64,000 nt of DNA. Origin: Thiorhodovibrio frisius. Lineage in GTDB: Bacteria; Pseudomonadota; Gammaproteobacteria; Chromatiales; Chromatiaceae. Made by a program: the position numbers and the translations under genes. Each line of letters begins with the position of its first letter. Position 1 is the stretch's first letter. The stretch lies in the NCBI RefSeq assembly GCF_033954835.1, contig NZ_CP121471.1, forward strand, positions 4,458,501-4,522,500. Direction: 5' to 3'. The notes below the pieces were generated by a model that saw only the letters and a list, made by a program, of their open reading frames with translations, had not been told where the DNA came from and searched no databases. Below are positions 29,217-38,642 of the stretch, piece by piece.

Positions 29217-29978
29217 ATGCTTTCAAAACGCATCTTCTTAGTTATCTTAGTTTTATTTTTGTTCTCGCCGCCAACAAACTCCTATGTTGGCCCCATTATT
29301 AAATCCCTTTATGCAATTTCCAAACATGCAGATGTTTTGCCTGATAAGGAAATCATCCGCCTCGCCATTCTGGCAAGGAAACCAGGTGGAGTACAAAAAA
29401 TTGGCAAGATACTCGCTGGAAGCCCTTCGGAAGTTATTGAAGATACATATTTGCGAATTGCAGTAAAAAATGGAGTTATTGACCGCGCCACTGCGGAAGG
29501 TATGTTCTTAAGATTGTCGGGTACACGTGGGTTTTCATCAAACCTCAGAAAAATAATGGGCGCTCCGCCCCACTCATTTGGATTCTTAAATGAGCTATTA
29601 ATTGCTGATAATGCGGCCAAGAAGGGATTTAAAGTGGTTGAAATAGGCAAAAAATTTAATGATGGACTAAGGAGGAGTGATACCGACATAGACGTCGTTT
29701 TAGAAAAGTCAGGCAAAGTCTTCGCGATTGAAGCAAAAAGCCGATCTGCTTCAGGAAAAATAAATATGGATGCTGTCCGTGCCGACATGGATACACTAGT
29801 GAAATATAAAGAACAAAACTCAAGCGTTATACCGGTTTTCACTATCACTAACCTGCCGAATGATCAACAATACATCAGGATGCTTCAAAAAGAAGCTGAC
29901 AAAAGAGGTATTCAGTTAATATTCGGCTCCCAACAAAGCCAGGTCGAGCAAATTGACATGTTGGCGGAGTTGTTATGA
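29217..29978 (+). CDS. exported ExK nuclease-like protein
   Basis: The 253-residue protein begins with a signal peptide or anchor (KRIFLVILVLFLFSPP). The C-terminal half has the layout of a PD-(D/E)xK nuclease: Glu126 in FLNELLIAD, Asp157/Asp159 in DTDIDVVL, and Glu172-x-Lys174 in AIEAKSR, followed by a helix with MDTLVKYKEQN. Codon use and base composition are strongly AT-rich compared with the core, so it was acquired. I prefer the ATG at 29217 to that at 29196 because it gives a cleaner signal peptide. It overlaps the next gene by 4 bases. An exported or inner-membrane nuclease is unusual and suggests action on DNA in the periplasm or at the membrane. Confidence 0.65.
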   Translation: MLSKRIFLVILVLFLFSPPTNSYVGPIIKSLYAISKHADVLPDKEIIRLAILARKPGGVQKIGKILAGSPSEVIEDTYLRIAVKNGVIDRATAEGMFLRLSGTRGFSSNLRKIMGAPPHSFGFLNELLIADNAAKKGFKVVEIGKKFNDGLRRSDTDIDVVLEKSGKVFAIEAKSRSASGKINMDAVRADMDTLVKYKEQNSSVIPVFTITNLPNDQQYIRMLQKEADKRGIQLIFGSQQSQVEQIDMLAELL

Positions 29979-31363
29979 AAGCTCTGGTCACCATAACTAT
30001 TCTTATGATGCTTTTGCCTGATACAGCCCAATCTGCCAAGGAGTACGCTACTTTCGAAGCTTTTTATCAAGAATCAGCCGGTGTAAGTTGGGTTCTCGCC
30101 GCACTGGCTGCGTTAATCGCGGGGGCTTTCATATACTTTTCCGGTGGTACTGCAAGCCCCTTAGTCATAAGCATTGGAACCTGGATTGGCCAGACAATGG
30201 GATTGTCCGGTATTGTTGCAACCAAGGCCGGCTTAGCCCTACTCGGCGCGGGCTCAATAGCGTCGGGCGGCTTTGGTGTTATCGGAGGTACCGCAGTATT
30301 AACTGCTGCATTAACATTTAGTACCGAATTAATTTTCGATTATTCGTTAAGCAGTGCGGTCAATGAATACCAGTACAACAAGCTCCAAGAACATAGCCAG
30401 CAAATGCCAACCCTTCCACTTCCCCTCAATGGGTCAGGCCCTTCTCAATACAGGAAGGCTTTACGATTGCTCGACGAGATCGATGATGATCTGCCAATTT
30501 TCTCTCCATATAATAAGGTCATCATTAATGACGCAACTGAGCTGTTACGGATGCTGCCTTATAAGTCAAAAAAAAGTGGTAAAACGACCTATCCTCTTCT
30601 CATTCTGACTCCCGTCACTGCCGTACGCTTTTTAGGTCGTGAAAGCTCGAGTCCGGAGAGGCTAATAAAAACAATTTCATTGCTTTCTCTCCTTGAGTTT
30701 GTTTCAAATGATTATGTCGAGGCCAAGGAATACGCAAACGCTGCAATAAAAATGGCTCGCAAGTCAGAAATCCGACGAACCCTTCCCGCATTTATTTATG
30801 CCACAAGCGTGCTCTATGATGAAAACCCGCATTTCATTAAGAACCATAAGAATTTTTTTAATTATGCTATTCTGGCCGAGCCCGACAATCCCTTAATCCC
30901 CCTTCTATTTTCGCTGTATCTTGACAGATTACTTCTCCGTATTGACGATGGCACACTTGATGAAAGATCACTTTTTAAAGTTTTTGAGACAATGCGTGAC
31001 CCATCTGTAAGAGACTTTCAAATACCAAATTATACCATTATGCTTTCTAGATATTTAATGAGGTTAAAATTGGAGCAGCAAAAAATAGCTTCACTATCAA
31101 CGTCGATGAACAGCACGATCAAAAACAGCAAGAGAACACTTGAGGTTTTGGAAGACTCACTTAAGTCATACGAGATCTTGCTCAAAGACGGCGACATTGT
31201 CCTGAAGGAATTATTAGCAACAAAGTATCTGTGGACTGATGATGAAGCCTTTTCTGAGGCATGGAATATGGGAGATCTGATGATAAATTATGTTGTAGAC
31301 AAACGGAGATTAAATGATCTAGTAGAGAATCTGAGAACGTTTCAAAATCAATCCCGCAGATAA
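29975..31363 (+). CDS. glycine-rich membrane protein with helical C-terminal domain
   Basis: The 462-residue protein starts with a signal peptide-like segment and has a long hydrophobic, glycine-zipper-like block at about residues 35-125 (GGTASPLVISIGTWIGQ, then LGAGSIASGGFGVIGG). The remaining 330 residues are helical, with TPR-like periodicity, and end in a coiled coil. No catalytic motif is seen. Translation is coupled to the preceding nuclease-like gene by an ATGA overlap, so the two proteins probably act together. Glycine-zipper blocks are typical of pore-forming or membrane-inserting proteins. I infer a two-gene membrane-plus-nuclease effector module; its biological target is unknown. 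AT-rich composition shows recent acquisition. Confidence 0.65.
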   Translation: MKALVTITILMMLLPDTAQSAKEYATFEAFYQESAGVSWVLAALAALIAGAFIYFSGGTASPLVISIGTWIGQTMGLSGIVATKAGLALLGAGSIASGGFGVIGGTAVLTAALTFSTELIFDYSLSSAVNEYQYNKLQEHSQQMPTLPLPLNGSGPSQYRKALRLLDEIDDDLPIFSPYNKVIINDATELLRMLPYKSKKSGKTTYPLLILTPVTAVRFLGRESSSPERLIKTISLLSLLEFVSNDYVEAKEYANAAIKMARKSEIRRTLPAFIYATSVLYDENPHFIKNHKNFFNYAILAEPDNPLIPLLFSLYLDRLLLRIDDGTLDERSLFKVFETMRDPSVRDFQIPNYTIMLSRYLMRLKLEQQKIASLSTSMNSTIKNSKRTLEVLEDSLKSYEILLKDGDIVLKELLATKYLWTDDEAFSEAWNMGDLMINYVVDKRRLNDLVENLRTFQNQSRR

Positions 31364-31600
31364 TGTAAATAAAATATATAGATCAGCAACTTAGCGCAAT
31401 AGAAAAAAATTGACTCTCAATGTTAACTTGTCGATTTTACGTTCGCAAACCAATTCGGTGAGTTTCAAGTTACAATTTACGGATAGAAAATTATTCTATA
31501 CAGTAACTAAAGATTGAAAGTTTGCGTTCCTGACTAATTCACTCTCTAGATACTTTGGTTCGCATTGGCGGCAATTCATTATTGCCCCCGTTGGCGCATA

Positions 31601-34600
31601 ATGAAACTCCTCGACAACACCAACGCCCTGTTTGGCGATGATCTCAAGGAAAGCCTGCGGCCGGGATCGCGGCTGCGGGTGGCGGCGTCGTGTTTTTCGA
31701 TCTATGCCTTCGAGACTCTGAAGGCGGAGCTTTCCACGGTCGAGCGGTTGGAGTTCATTTTTACCGCGCCGACCTTTGTGGCCTCTGAGGTGACGGATCG
31801 ACTGAAGAAGGAGCGGCGGGAGTTTTATATCCCAAAGCTTGGGCGTGAGACCAGTCTGTACGGGACGGAGTTTGAGATTCATCTGCGCAATCAGCTAACT
31901 CAACGGGCGATTGCGCGGGAGTGTGCGGACTGGATTCGGCAGCGGGCGCGTTTTAAGTCGAACCGGACGCAGGCTCCGATGCAGGGGTTTGCGCATCTCG
32001 GAGGCGCTGCGTCGGGCGGTGGCGGGGCTGCGGTCTACATGCCTTTGAGCGGGTTTACCCTGACTGACCTGGGGTACCAGAAAGGCAACGCGGTCTCCAA
32101 TTTCGTGAACCGGCTGGATGAGCCGGTTCATACCCAGACCTATCTGCAGTTGTTCGGGCAGATTTGGGACGACCCGGCGCAGGTGGAGGATGTCACCGAG
32201 GCGATTTGCCATCATATCGAGTCCGTCTACCAGGAAAACCCGGCGGAGCGGATTTACTTCCTGATGCTGTATCACATCTTCCGGGAGTTCCTGGACGATG
32301 TTGACGAGGACGTGCTACCGAACGACCGCACGGGGTATCAGGAAACCCAGGTTTGGCAGAAGCTGTTTAACTTCCAGCGTGATGCGGCCACCGGCATCAT
32401 CAACAAGCTTGAGACCTACAACGGCTGCATCCTGGCTGACAGTGTCGGGCTCGGCAAGACCTTCACCGCGCTTGCGGTCATCAAGTATTACGAGTTGCGC
32501 AACCGCTCTGTGCTGGTGTTGTGCCCGAAGAAGCTGGCCGACAATTGGCTGAACTACAACGCCAATCTCAAAACGAATCTGTTCGCGGCGGATCGCTTCA
32601 ACTACGACGTGCTGTGCCACACGGACCTCTCGCGCACCCAAGGGGAGTCCTTCGGCATCCCGCTGAACAAGATCAACTGGGGCAACTACGACTTGGTCGT
32701 GATCGACGAGTCGCACAACTTCCGCAACAACGATGCCTTTAAGGATCGGGAGACGCGCTACCAGAGGTTGATGAATCAGGTCATCCGCGAAGGCGTGAAG
32801 ACCAAGGTGCTGATGCTCTCCGCCACCCCGGTGAACAACCGCTTCACCGACCTGCGCAATCAGCTAGCGCTGGCCTACGAAGGCCAGTCCGACCAGCTCA
32901 GCCGGCACTTGCGCAGCGACAGCAGCGTGGAGGAGATCTTCCGTCAGGCACAAAAGGCCTTCAACAGCTGGAGCCTGCTCGCCCCGGAGCAGCGCACACC
33001 GGCCAGCATTCTGCGGGCGTTGGATTTTGAGTTCTTCGAGCTGCTCGATGCGGTGACCATCGCCCGCTCCCGACGTCATATCGAGACCTTCTACGACACC
33101 CGCGACATCGGCTCCTTCCCCGAGCGACTGAAGCCGAAGTCCTACCATTGTCCGCTCACGCACCGCCGCGACGTGATGGACTTCAACGAGATTTTCACCC
33201 AGCTCTCGGCGCTCAAGCTCGCGATCTACGCCCCCATCAGCTATGTTTTGCCCTCGCGGCTGGCCAAGTACGAGGCGCTCTACGACACCGACCCGGCCAG
33301 CGGCGGCGCGCCCCTGCGGCAAGTGGACCGCGAGCGCAGCCTGCAGGCGCTGATGACCACTAACCTGCTCAAGCGGCTGGAAAGCTCGGTGGAAGCCTTC
33401 CGGCTGACCTTGCGCCAATTGAGCAACAATCTCAGCAACACCCTGAAGGCGATTGAAACCTTCGAGGCCAACGGCGGCGGCAGTGTGCCGGCCAGCTTCA
33501 GCCCGAGCTTCAATGACGAGGAACTGGAAGACGAAGAGCTGGCCGGACTCGAGGAGTTCACCGTCGGCAACCGGGTGCAAATTAGCCTCGCCGACATGGA
33601 CTTGCTCGCCTGGCAGCATGACCTGCGCGGCGATCTGGTGCTGATCGATGGCCTGCTGGCATCCATGGACCGGGTCGCGCCCGAGGACGACAGCAAGCTG
33701 CAGCAGCTCAAGCAGGTGGTGCTCGACAAGCTCGACCAGCCGATCAACCCGGGCAACCGCAAGGTGCTGATCTTCACCGCCTTTGCCGATACCGCGAATT
33801 ACCTGTTCGCGCACCTCGCCCCGGTGTTGCGGCAGGAACGCGGACTGGAGAGCGGGCGCATCACCGGCACCGGCGCGCCCAAGACCACCCTGAAAACCGG
33901 GCGCAAGGCCGGCTATGACGTGCAATCGGTGCTGACGCTGTTCGCGCCGCGCGCCAAGGACAAGGCGCTGATCCTGCCCGACGATCCGGCCGAGCTGGAC
34001 GTGCTGATCGGCACCGACTGCATCTCCGAGGGGCAAAACCTGCAAGACTGCGACACCCTGATCAACTACGACATCCACTGGAACCCGGTGCGCATCATCC
34101 AGCGCTTCGGGCGTATCGACCGCATCGGCTCGCCCAATGCGCGCATTCAGTTGACCAACTTCTGGCCGGACATCACGCTCGATGAGTACATCAACCTCAA
34201 GGAGCGGGTCGAAAATCGCATGGTGATCGCCGATGTCGCCGCCACCGGCGATGACAATGTGCTCACCGCCAAAAGCAACGATATCGCCTACCGGAAGGAA
34301 CAGCTGCAGCGCCTGCAGGACGAGGTGATCGAGCTGGAAGACGTGAAGACCGGCGTCTCCATCACCGACCTTGGCCTCAACGACTTTCGCATGGACCTGC
34401 TCCACTACGTGAAAGCCCATGGCGAGCTGGACAACGCGCCCAAGGGGCTGCATGCCGTGATCCCGGCCGATGTTGCGCGCGGGCTGCACCCCGGGGTCAT
34501 CTTCCTGCTGCGCAACATCCATGACAGCGTCAACATCGACCAGCAGAACCGGCTGCACCCGCATTATCTGGTGTATATTGACCACCAGGGCGGGCTGATC

Positions 34601-34888
34601 GCGGATCACACCCAGGTCAAGCGCCTGCTCGATCTGATCCGCACTGGCTGCAAGGGCCGCGATCAGCCCGTCGCGGACCTGTGCGACCTGTTCAACCAAG
34701 GCACCCAAGATGGCCGCGACATGCGCCGCTACTCCGAGCTGCTCACCGACGCCATCCGCTCCATGATCGAGGTAAAGGACGAGCAGGACATCGACAGCCT
34801 GTTCAGCGGCGGTCAGACCAGCGCCCTGGTCAACCGCATCGCCGGGCTCGAAGACTTCGAGCTGATCGCCTTCATCGTGGTGCTGTGA
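31601..34888 (+). CDS. SNF2-type helicase with PLD-like N-terminal domain
   Basis: The 1095-residue protein has an N-terminal domain of about 150 residues resembling the PLD-like domain of defence helicases. It continues as an SF2 helicase: Walker A ADSVGLGKTFTAL (about residue 283), DESH (about 369) in VVIDESHNFRNN, motif III LMLSATPVNN, and the C-terminal motifs GTDCISEGQNLQDCD and QRFGRIDRIGS. It is the first gene of a plus-strand cassette with DUF4391, Mod and Res. The ATG at 31601 is chosen because MKLLDNTNALFGD is the natural N-terminus. Likely role: ATP-driven DNA translocation in restriction. It is not a standard component of type III systems. Confidence 0.85.
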   Translation: MKLLDNTNALFGDDLKESLRPGSRLRVAASCFSIYAFETLKAELSTVERLEFIFTAPTFVASEVTDRLKKERREFYIPKLGRETSLYGTEFEIHLRNQLTQRAIARECADWIRQRARFKSNRTQAPMQGFAHLGGAASGGGGAAVYMPLSGFTLTDLGYQKGNAVSNFVNRLDEPVHTQTYLQLFGQIWDDPAQVEDVTEAICHHIESVYQENPAERIYFLMLYHIFREFLDDVDEDVLPNDRTGYQETQVWQKLFNFQRDAATGIINKLETYNGCILADSVGLGKTFTALAVIKYYELRNRSVLVLCPKKLADNWLNYNANLKTNLFAADRFNYDVLCHTDLSRTQGESFGIPLNKINWGNYDLVVIDESHNFRNNDAFKDRETRYQRLMNQVIREGVKTKVLMLSATPVNNRFTDLRNQLALAYEGQSDQLSRHLRSDSSVEEIFRQAQKAFNSWSLLAPEQRTPASILRALDFEFFELLDAVTIARSRRHIETFYDTRDIGSFPERLKPKSYHCPLTHRRDVMDFNEIFTQLSALKLAIYAPISYVLPSRLAKYEALYDTDPASGGAPLRQVDRERSLQALMTTNLLKRLESSVEAFRLTLRQLSNNLSNTLKAIETFEANGGGSVPASFSPSFNDEELEDEELAGLEEFTVGNRVQISLADMDLLAWQHDLRGDLVLIDGLLASMDRVAPEDDSKLQQLKQVVLDKLDQPINPGNRKVLIFTAFADTANYLFAHLAPVLRQERGLESGRITGTGAPKTTLKTGRKAGYDVQSVLTLFAPRAKDKALILPDDPAELDVLIGTDCISEGQNLQDCDTLINYDIHWNPVRIIQRFGRIDRIGSPNARIQLTNFWPDITLDEYINLKERVENRMVIADVAATGDDNVLTAKSNDIAYRKEQLQRLQDEVIELEDVKTGVSITDLGLNDFRMDLLHYVKAHGELDNAPKGLHAVIPADVARGLHPGVIFLLRNIHDSVNIDQQNRLHPHYLVYIDHQGGLIADHTQVKRLLDLIRTGCKGRDQPVADLCDLFNQGTQDGRDMRRYSELLTDAIRSMIEVKDEQDIDSLFSGGQTSALVNRIAGLEDFELIAFIVVL

Positions 34889-34910
34889 CGCCGATCAGGG
34901 ACGCCGACAG

Positions 34911-35582
34911 ATGAACCCCTGCTTCGCCTACCCGCCCGCCACCCGGTTCGGGCGCGTCATCCCCAAGAACAAGATCTACCAACATGCCAGCGCCACGGCT
35001 GCGCTGAAACGCCGCTTCGTCGCCTTGGTTGACCACATCCGCTGGGCGCACAAGCTCGCGCCCGCCACCCTGAACCTGAACCCCAGCCCGCAGGTGCCGG
35101 AGATTCAGGTCTTCCACCTGCAACTGCGCGAGCCAAGTGTCGATACCAAGATTTTGCGTGCCATTGACCAGGCCATCCCCTTCCCGCTGATTTTCGAGCT
35201 GACCTGCGGCGAGCGTCTGCTGGTTGCGGCCGCGCACAAGCGCCCGAGCGAGGCTGACAAGCACAAGTGGGTCATCAGCGAGCATTTCCACTCCGACTGG
35301 CGGCCGCTGGAGACCGAACGCGCGCCCTTGCCGGTCGCGACCTCCATGGACAAGCTCTACGAGCAGCTGCTCTCACCCCTGCTGCCGGTGGCCGCCGATG
35401 CGGAGGACAGCCTGCCGGCGCGGATCGACCGCACCCAGGCCATTGCCGCGCAACAGCGCGCCATCGACCGCCTGCAAGCGCGACTGCGACGCGAGCCACA
35501 ATTCAACCGCCGGGTCGCCATCAATGCCGAGCTGCGCGACGCGGTGCGCCAACTACACCAACTCAACGGCCCCACTGGCTAG
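34911..35582 (+). CDS. DUF4391-family protein
   Basis: This 223-residue protein matches the DUF4391 family, which is found in restriction cassettes next to helicase and methylase genes. Visible features are the N-terminal RVIPKNKIYQHA, a beta-rich middle including EIQVFHLQL and PLIFELTCGERLLVAAAHKR, and a C-terminal arginine-rich coiled coil. No catalytic motif is evident. It starts 22 bp after the helicase stop and ends 18 bp before mod, so the three genes are one operon. Its function is unknown; a bridging subunit between helicase and methylase is a reasonable guess. Confidence 0.78.
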   Translation: MNPCFAYPPATRFGRVIPKNKIYQHASATAALKRRFVALVDHIRWAHKLAPATLNLNPSPQVPEIQVFHLQLREPSVDTKILRAIDQAIPFPLIFELTCGERLLVAAAHKRPSEADKHKWVISEHFHSDWRPLETERAPLPVATSMDKLYEQLLSPLLPVAADAEDSLPARIDRTQAIAAQQRAIDRLQARLRREPQFNRRVAINAELRDAVRQLHQLNGPTG

Positions 35583-35600
35583 AACACCGAGATTCGATGG

Positions 35601-37472
35601 ATGGATAAGCTCAAGATGCACAGCCCCGACCTCACCCAGAACAACATCGCCAAGCTGCGCGAGTTGTTCCCCGGCTGCGTGACTGAAGCGCGCGGGGAGG
35701 ATGGGCAGCTCCGGCTGGCGGTGGATTTTGATCTGCTGCGGCAAGAGTTGTCCGACGAGCTGGTGGAGGGACCGCAGGAGCGCTATCACCTCGATTGGCC
35801 GGGGAAACGGGAAGCTTTGTTTATAGCCAGCGCGCCAATTGCAAAAACGCTTAGACCTTGTCTTGACGAAAGTGAAAATTTTTTTACCGCAAAAAATTTG
35901 TTCATAGAAGGAGACAACTTGGAAGCCCTGAAACTTCTTCAGGAGACCTACTTGGGCAAGGTCAAAATGATTTATATTGACCCACCTTACAACACCGGTT
36001 CTGAATTCATATATGACGACAACTTTATTGAGAACAATCGGCAATACCTTGCAAAATCGAACCAAACAGATAACTCGGGAAGCAGATTGGTTGCAAACAC
36101 AGAAACAAACGGGCGGTTTCATTCAGATTGGCTGACAATGATTTACCCGAGACTGAAACTCGCTCGAAACCTCCTTAGTTACGATGGGGTTATTTTCATT
36201 TCTATCGATGATGGTGAAGTTGCGAGCCTTCAAAAGATTTGTTCTGAAATATTTGGAGAGGAAAACTTCGTCGGAAACATAATCTGGCAATCAAGAACAT
36301 CAATCTCAAATGATCAAGAAATTTCGCTGAATCATAATCATACGTTAGTATATGCAAGAGACCGAGAGCAATTGGTCTTTTTTGGTGAACCATTGGATCC
36401 AAATGACTACGAAAACCCCGATAATGACACCCGTGGACCTTGGAAACTCGTTCCAATTGATGCGAATAAACCAGGGGGTGACACCCAATATCCAATAAGA
36501 AACCCAAAAACAGGAGAGGAATTCTGGCCACCAAATGGCAGAAGTTGGGCTATGAATCCACGTGAATACGAAAGGCTTTTCTTGGATGGGAGAATTAAAT
36601 TTGGCAAAACTGACGATTCAGCGCCGAAGAAAAAACTATTCTATCATGAACGGATCAAAAAGGGCGATACAAAAACACCTAGCTCAATCCTTTTAGATGC
36701 AGGCACAACAAAAGATGGCACAACTGAAATGATGGAGCTATTCGATGGAAAGAAAATTTTTGACTATCCAAAACCGACGAGCTTCATGGAAAGATTGCTA
36801 AATTTTGGTTGCTATAAAGATCGCAATAGCATCGTTCTTGATTTTTTTGCTGGCTCTTGTTCGTTAGCTCATGCTTGCCTAAAAACAAATAATGTAAGCT
36901 TTATAACGGTCCAAATTGCCGAACCTGTGGATGAGTCGAAGCCATCAGGGAAAAATGCAATAAAATTTGGGCTGAACGTTATAGCCGACATTGGCAAAGA
37001 ACGTCTACGCCGCGCTTTAAGAAAACTCCAAACGGTTAATGACGAAAGTACACCTGAACGGAGTGGCTTCCGCGTCCTCAAAGTCGACACCTCCAACATG
37101 GCGGATGTCTACTACACCCCCGACCAAACCGACCAGCGCGACCTCCTCGGCCAGGTCGCCAACATCAAACCCGACCGCACGCCCGAAGACCTGCTGTTTC
37201 AGGTGCTGGTCGACTGGGGCGTCGATCTGACGTTGCCGATACGCGAGGAGACCGTTCAGGGTCGCCGGGTCTTTTTCGTCAACGAGCCTCCCTATGATCT
37301 GCTTGCCTGCTTCGATGACAATGTGACCGAGGAGCTGGTCAAACAACTCGCCACCCATCAGCCGCTGCGCGCTGTCTTCCGCGATACCGGCTATGCCACC
37401 GACGCCACCCGGACCAATGTGGTGCAGATCTTCCGCCAGCTTTCGCCAGGCACCGAAGTAAAGTCACTGTAG
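35601..37472 (+). CDS. mod: type III-like adenine DNA methyltransferase (Mod) with mosaic base composition
   Basis: The 623-residue N6-adenine methylase is of the beta class. The catalytic IDPPYNTG (residues 126-133) comes before the SAM-binding VLDFFAGSCSLAHA (about 413-426), where the usual G of FxGSGT is a C. FIEGDNLEALKLL lies just upstream of the catalytic motif. The target-recognition region sits between these motifs. Base composition changes sharply inside the gene: codons from about 35810 to 37040 are AT-rich, while both ends are GC-rich like the neighbours. This points to a cassette swap that changed specificity. Mod provides self-DNA protection for the Res subunit encoded downstream. 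Confidence 0.9.
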   Translation: MDKLKMHSPDLTQNNIAKLRELFPGCVTEARGEDGQLRLAVDFDLLRQELSDELVEGPQERYHLDWPGKREALFIASAPIAKTLRPCLDESENFFTAKNLFIEGDNLEALKLLQETYLGKVKMIYIDPPYNTGSEFIYDDNFIENNRQYLAKSNQTDNSGSRLVANTETNGRFHSDWLTMIYPRLKLARNLLSYDGVIFISIDDGEVASLQKICSEIFGEENFVGNIIWQSRTSISNDQEISLNHNHTLVYARDREQLVFFGEPLDPNDYENPDNDTRGPWKLVPIDANKPGGDTQYPIRNPKTGEEFWPPNGRSWAMNPREYERLFLDGRIKFGKTDDSAPKKKLFYHERIKKGDTKTPSSILLDAGTTKDGTTEMMELFDGKKIFDYPKPTSFMERLLNFGCYKDRNSIVLDFFAGSCSLAHACLKTNNVSFITVQIAEPVDESKPSGKNAIKFGLNVIADIGKERLRRALRKLQTVNDESTPERSGFRVLKVDTSNMADVYYTPDQTDQRDLLGQVANIKPDRTPEDLLFQVLVDWGVDLTLPIREETVQGRRVFFVNEPPYDLLACFDDNVTEELVKQLATHQPLRAVFRDTGYATDATRTNVVQIFRQLSPGTEVKSL

Positions 37473-37547
37473 TTGGATGATCAAATCCAACGGCGGATGG
37501 TCACTGCCGAACCCGCGCTAGCCATACCACTCAGAGAGCCAATCATC

Positions 37548-37781
37548 ATGTCGCAAATCAGCATCCGCGAAGCAGAGGTTCAGCTTTCCAGCCTCATTGA
37601 AAGGGCCTGTCAGGGCGAGGAGATTTTGATCGCCGAAGCGGGAGTGCCCGTTGCCCGTCTCAGTGCCGTCACTCAATCCAGAGTGGGACGCCGTTTTGGC
37701 GCGCTGGCTGGTCGCGCCCGTGTCGATGAGCGGTTTTTCGACCCCCTGCCAAAGAGCGAATTGCAGGCTTGGGAGGGCTGA
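37548..37781 (+). CDS. Phd/YefM-family antitoxin
   Basis: This 77-residue protein begins SQISIREAEVQLSSLIERAC and continues VPVARLSAV, the Phd fold that binds its own promoter and neutralises a PIN toxin. The C-terminal tail (RRFGALAGRARVDERFFDPL) is typical of partners of Sll0205-type VapC toxins. The ATG at 37548 is chosen over an earlier frame start. The VapC gene follows 3 bases after its stop. The pair is inserted between mod and res, on the same strand, where toxin-antitoxin genes commonly stabilise restriction cassettes. Confidence 0.88.
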   Translation: MSQISIREAEVQLSSLIERACQGEEILIAEAGVPVARLSAVTQSRVGRRFGALAGRARVDERFFDPLPKSELQAWEG

Positions 37782-37784
37782 TGC

Positions 37785-38171
37785 GTGCGGCTCTTACTGG
37801 ATACCCATGCGTTGCTTTGGTGGCTTGATGGCGATGAACAACTTTCGGTCAGCGCACGCGCGGCCATGGGTGACGAGGCAAACCCGGTTTGGGTCAGTGC
37901 TGCCTCTGCTTGGGAAATTGCAACCAAGGTTCGCATCGGCAAGTTGCCACAGGCTGTCGAAGTGGCGGAACGGCTGCCCGAGATTCTCTCGGAACAGTTG
38001 TTTACACCACTCCCAATTAGTATCGAGCACGCCCGCCGATCAGGGCTATTACAGAGCGATCATCGCGATCCATTCGATCGGATGCTTATCGCGCAGGCGC
38101 AGATCGAGGGTATGGCCTTGGTTAGCAACGAAAAGCTCTTCGATCAATTCGGGGTGCAACGACTTTGGTAA
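37785..38171 (+). CDS. VapC-type PIN-domain toxin
   Basis: This 128-residue ribonuclease of the PIN fold belongs to the Sll0205-like group. The acidic active-site residues are visible: Asp6 in RLLLDTHALLWWL, a glutamate in SAASAWEIATKV, and the aspartates of RDPFDRMLIAQAQ; VSNEKLFDQFGV closes the fold. It cleaves RNA when not bound by its antitoxin. The GTG start lies 3 bases after the Phd stop, so translation is coupled. The catalytic residues are intact and the pair should be functional. Confidence 0.9.
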   Translation: MRLLLDTHALLWWLDGDEQLSVSARAAMGDEANPVWVSAASAWEIATKVRIGKLPQAVEVAERLPEILSEQLFTPLPISIEHARRSGLLQSDHRDPFDRMLIAQAQIEGMALVSNEKLFDQFGVQRLW

Positions 38172-38300
38172 ACCAGACCATGCAACCGATTCAATTTGAA
38201 ACGTTAGCGCCAAGTCGATGACTCTTTGAAACGCCGAGCGATGTTGATCGCCATTTGCGTTCACAACGGGATCAATAGGACGGGAACTGAAAGGATGAAC

Positions 38301-38576
38301 ATGCATCAATTCGACAGCGTTTGGGACGCGATCGAGGACACGCCGAAAAATGCAGAAATGATGAAGGTACGCTCTGGCTTGATGATGGCATTGCAGAAGT
38401 ACATCGCTCGCCAAGGGCTCAGCCAGGCCGAAGCCGCCAAGCATTTCGGCGTCACGCCACCTCGCATTGCCGAGTTAATCAATGGACAAGTGAACGCCTT
38501 CGATGTCGATGCCTTGATCGCAATGGCAGCAACGGCGGGGCTCCACTGTGACATCCAGATCCGCGAGGCAGCTTAG
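38301..38576 (+). CDS. HigA-like XRE antitoxin without visible toxin
   Basis: This 91-residue protein has a C-terminal HTH (QGLSQAEAAKHFGVTPPRIA, then a recognition helix ELINGQVNAF) and the N-terminal MHQFDSVWDAIEDTPKNAEMM arm. This is the arrangement of HigA/HTH_37 antitoxins that partner Gp49-like RelE toxins. AAAGG is 6 bases before the ATG at 38301. No toxin gene lies upstream in the 130 bp to vapC or downstream before res, so it is an orphan and may serve as a regulator of the cassette. Confidence 0.75.
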   Translation: MHQFDSVWDAIEDTPKNAEMMKVRSGLMMALQKYIARQGLSQAEAAKHFGVTPPRIAELINGQVNAFDVDALIAMAATAGLHCDIQIREAA

Positions 38577-38642
38577 GTCAATGGCTACGGTCCAGTCGCG
38601 CAGTCTGGGAGCGCCGGAGACATCGTCGAGCAAGCGACTGAT

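Noticed and set aside
32864-34708. A 614-codon minus-strand open frame opposite the helicase gene
   Set aside because: It is the GC-rich antisense shadow of a clear SF2 helicase, with a Val/Gln/His-rich low-complexity product.
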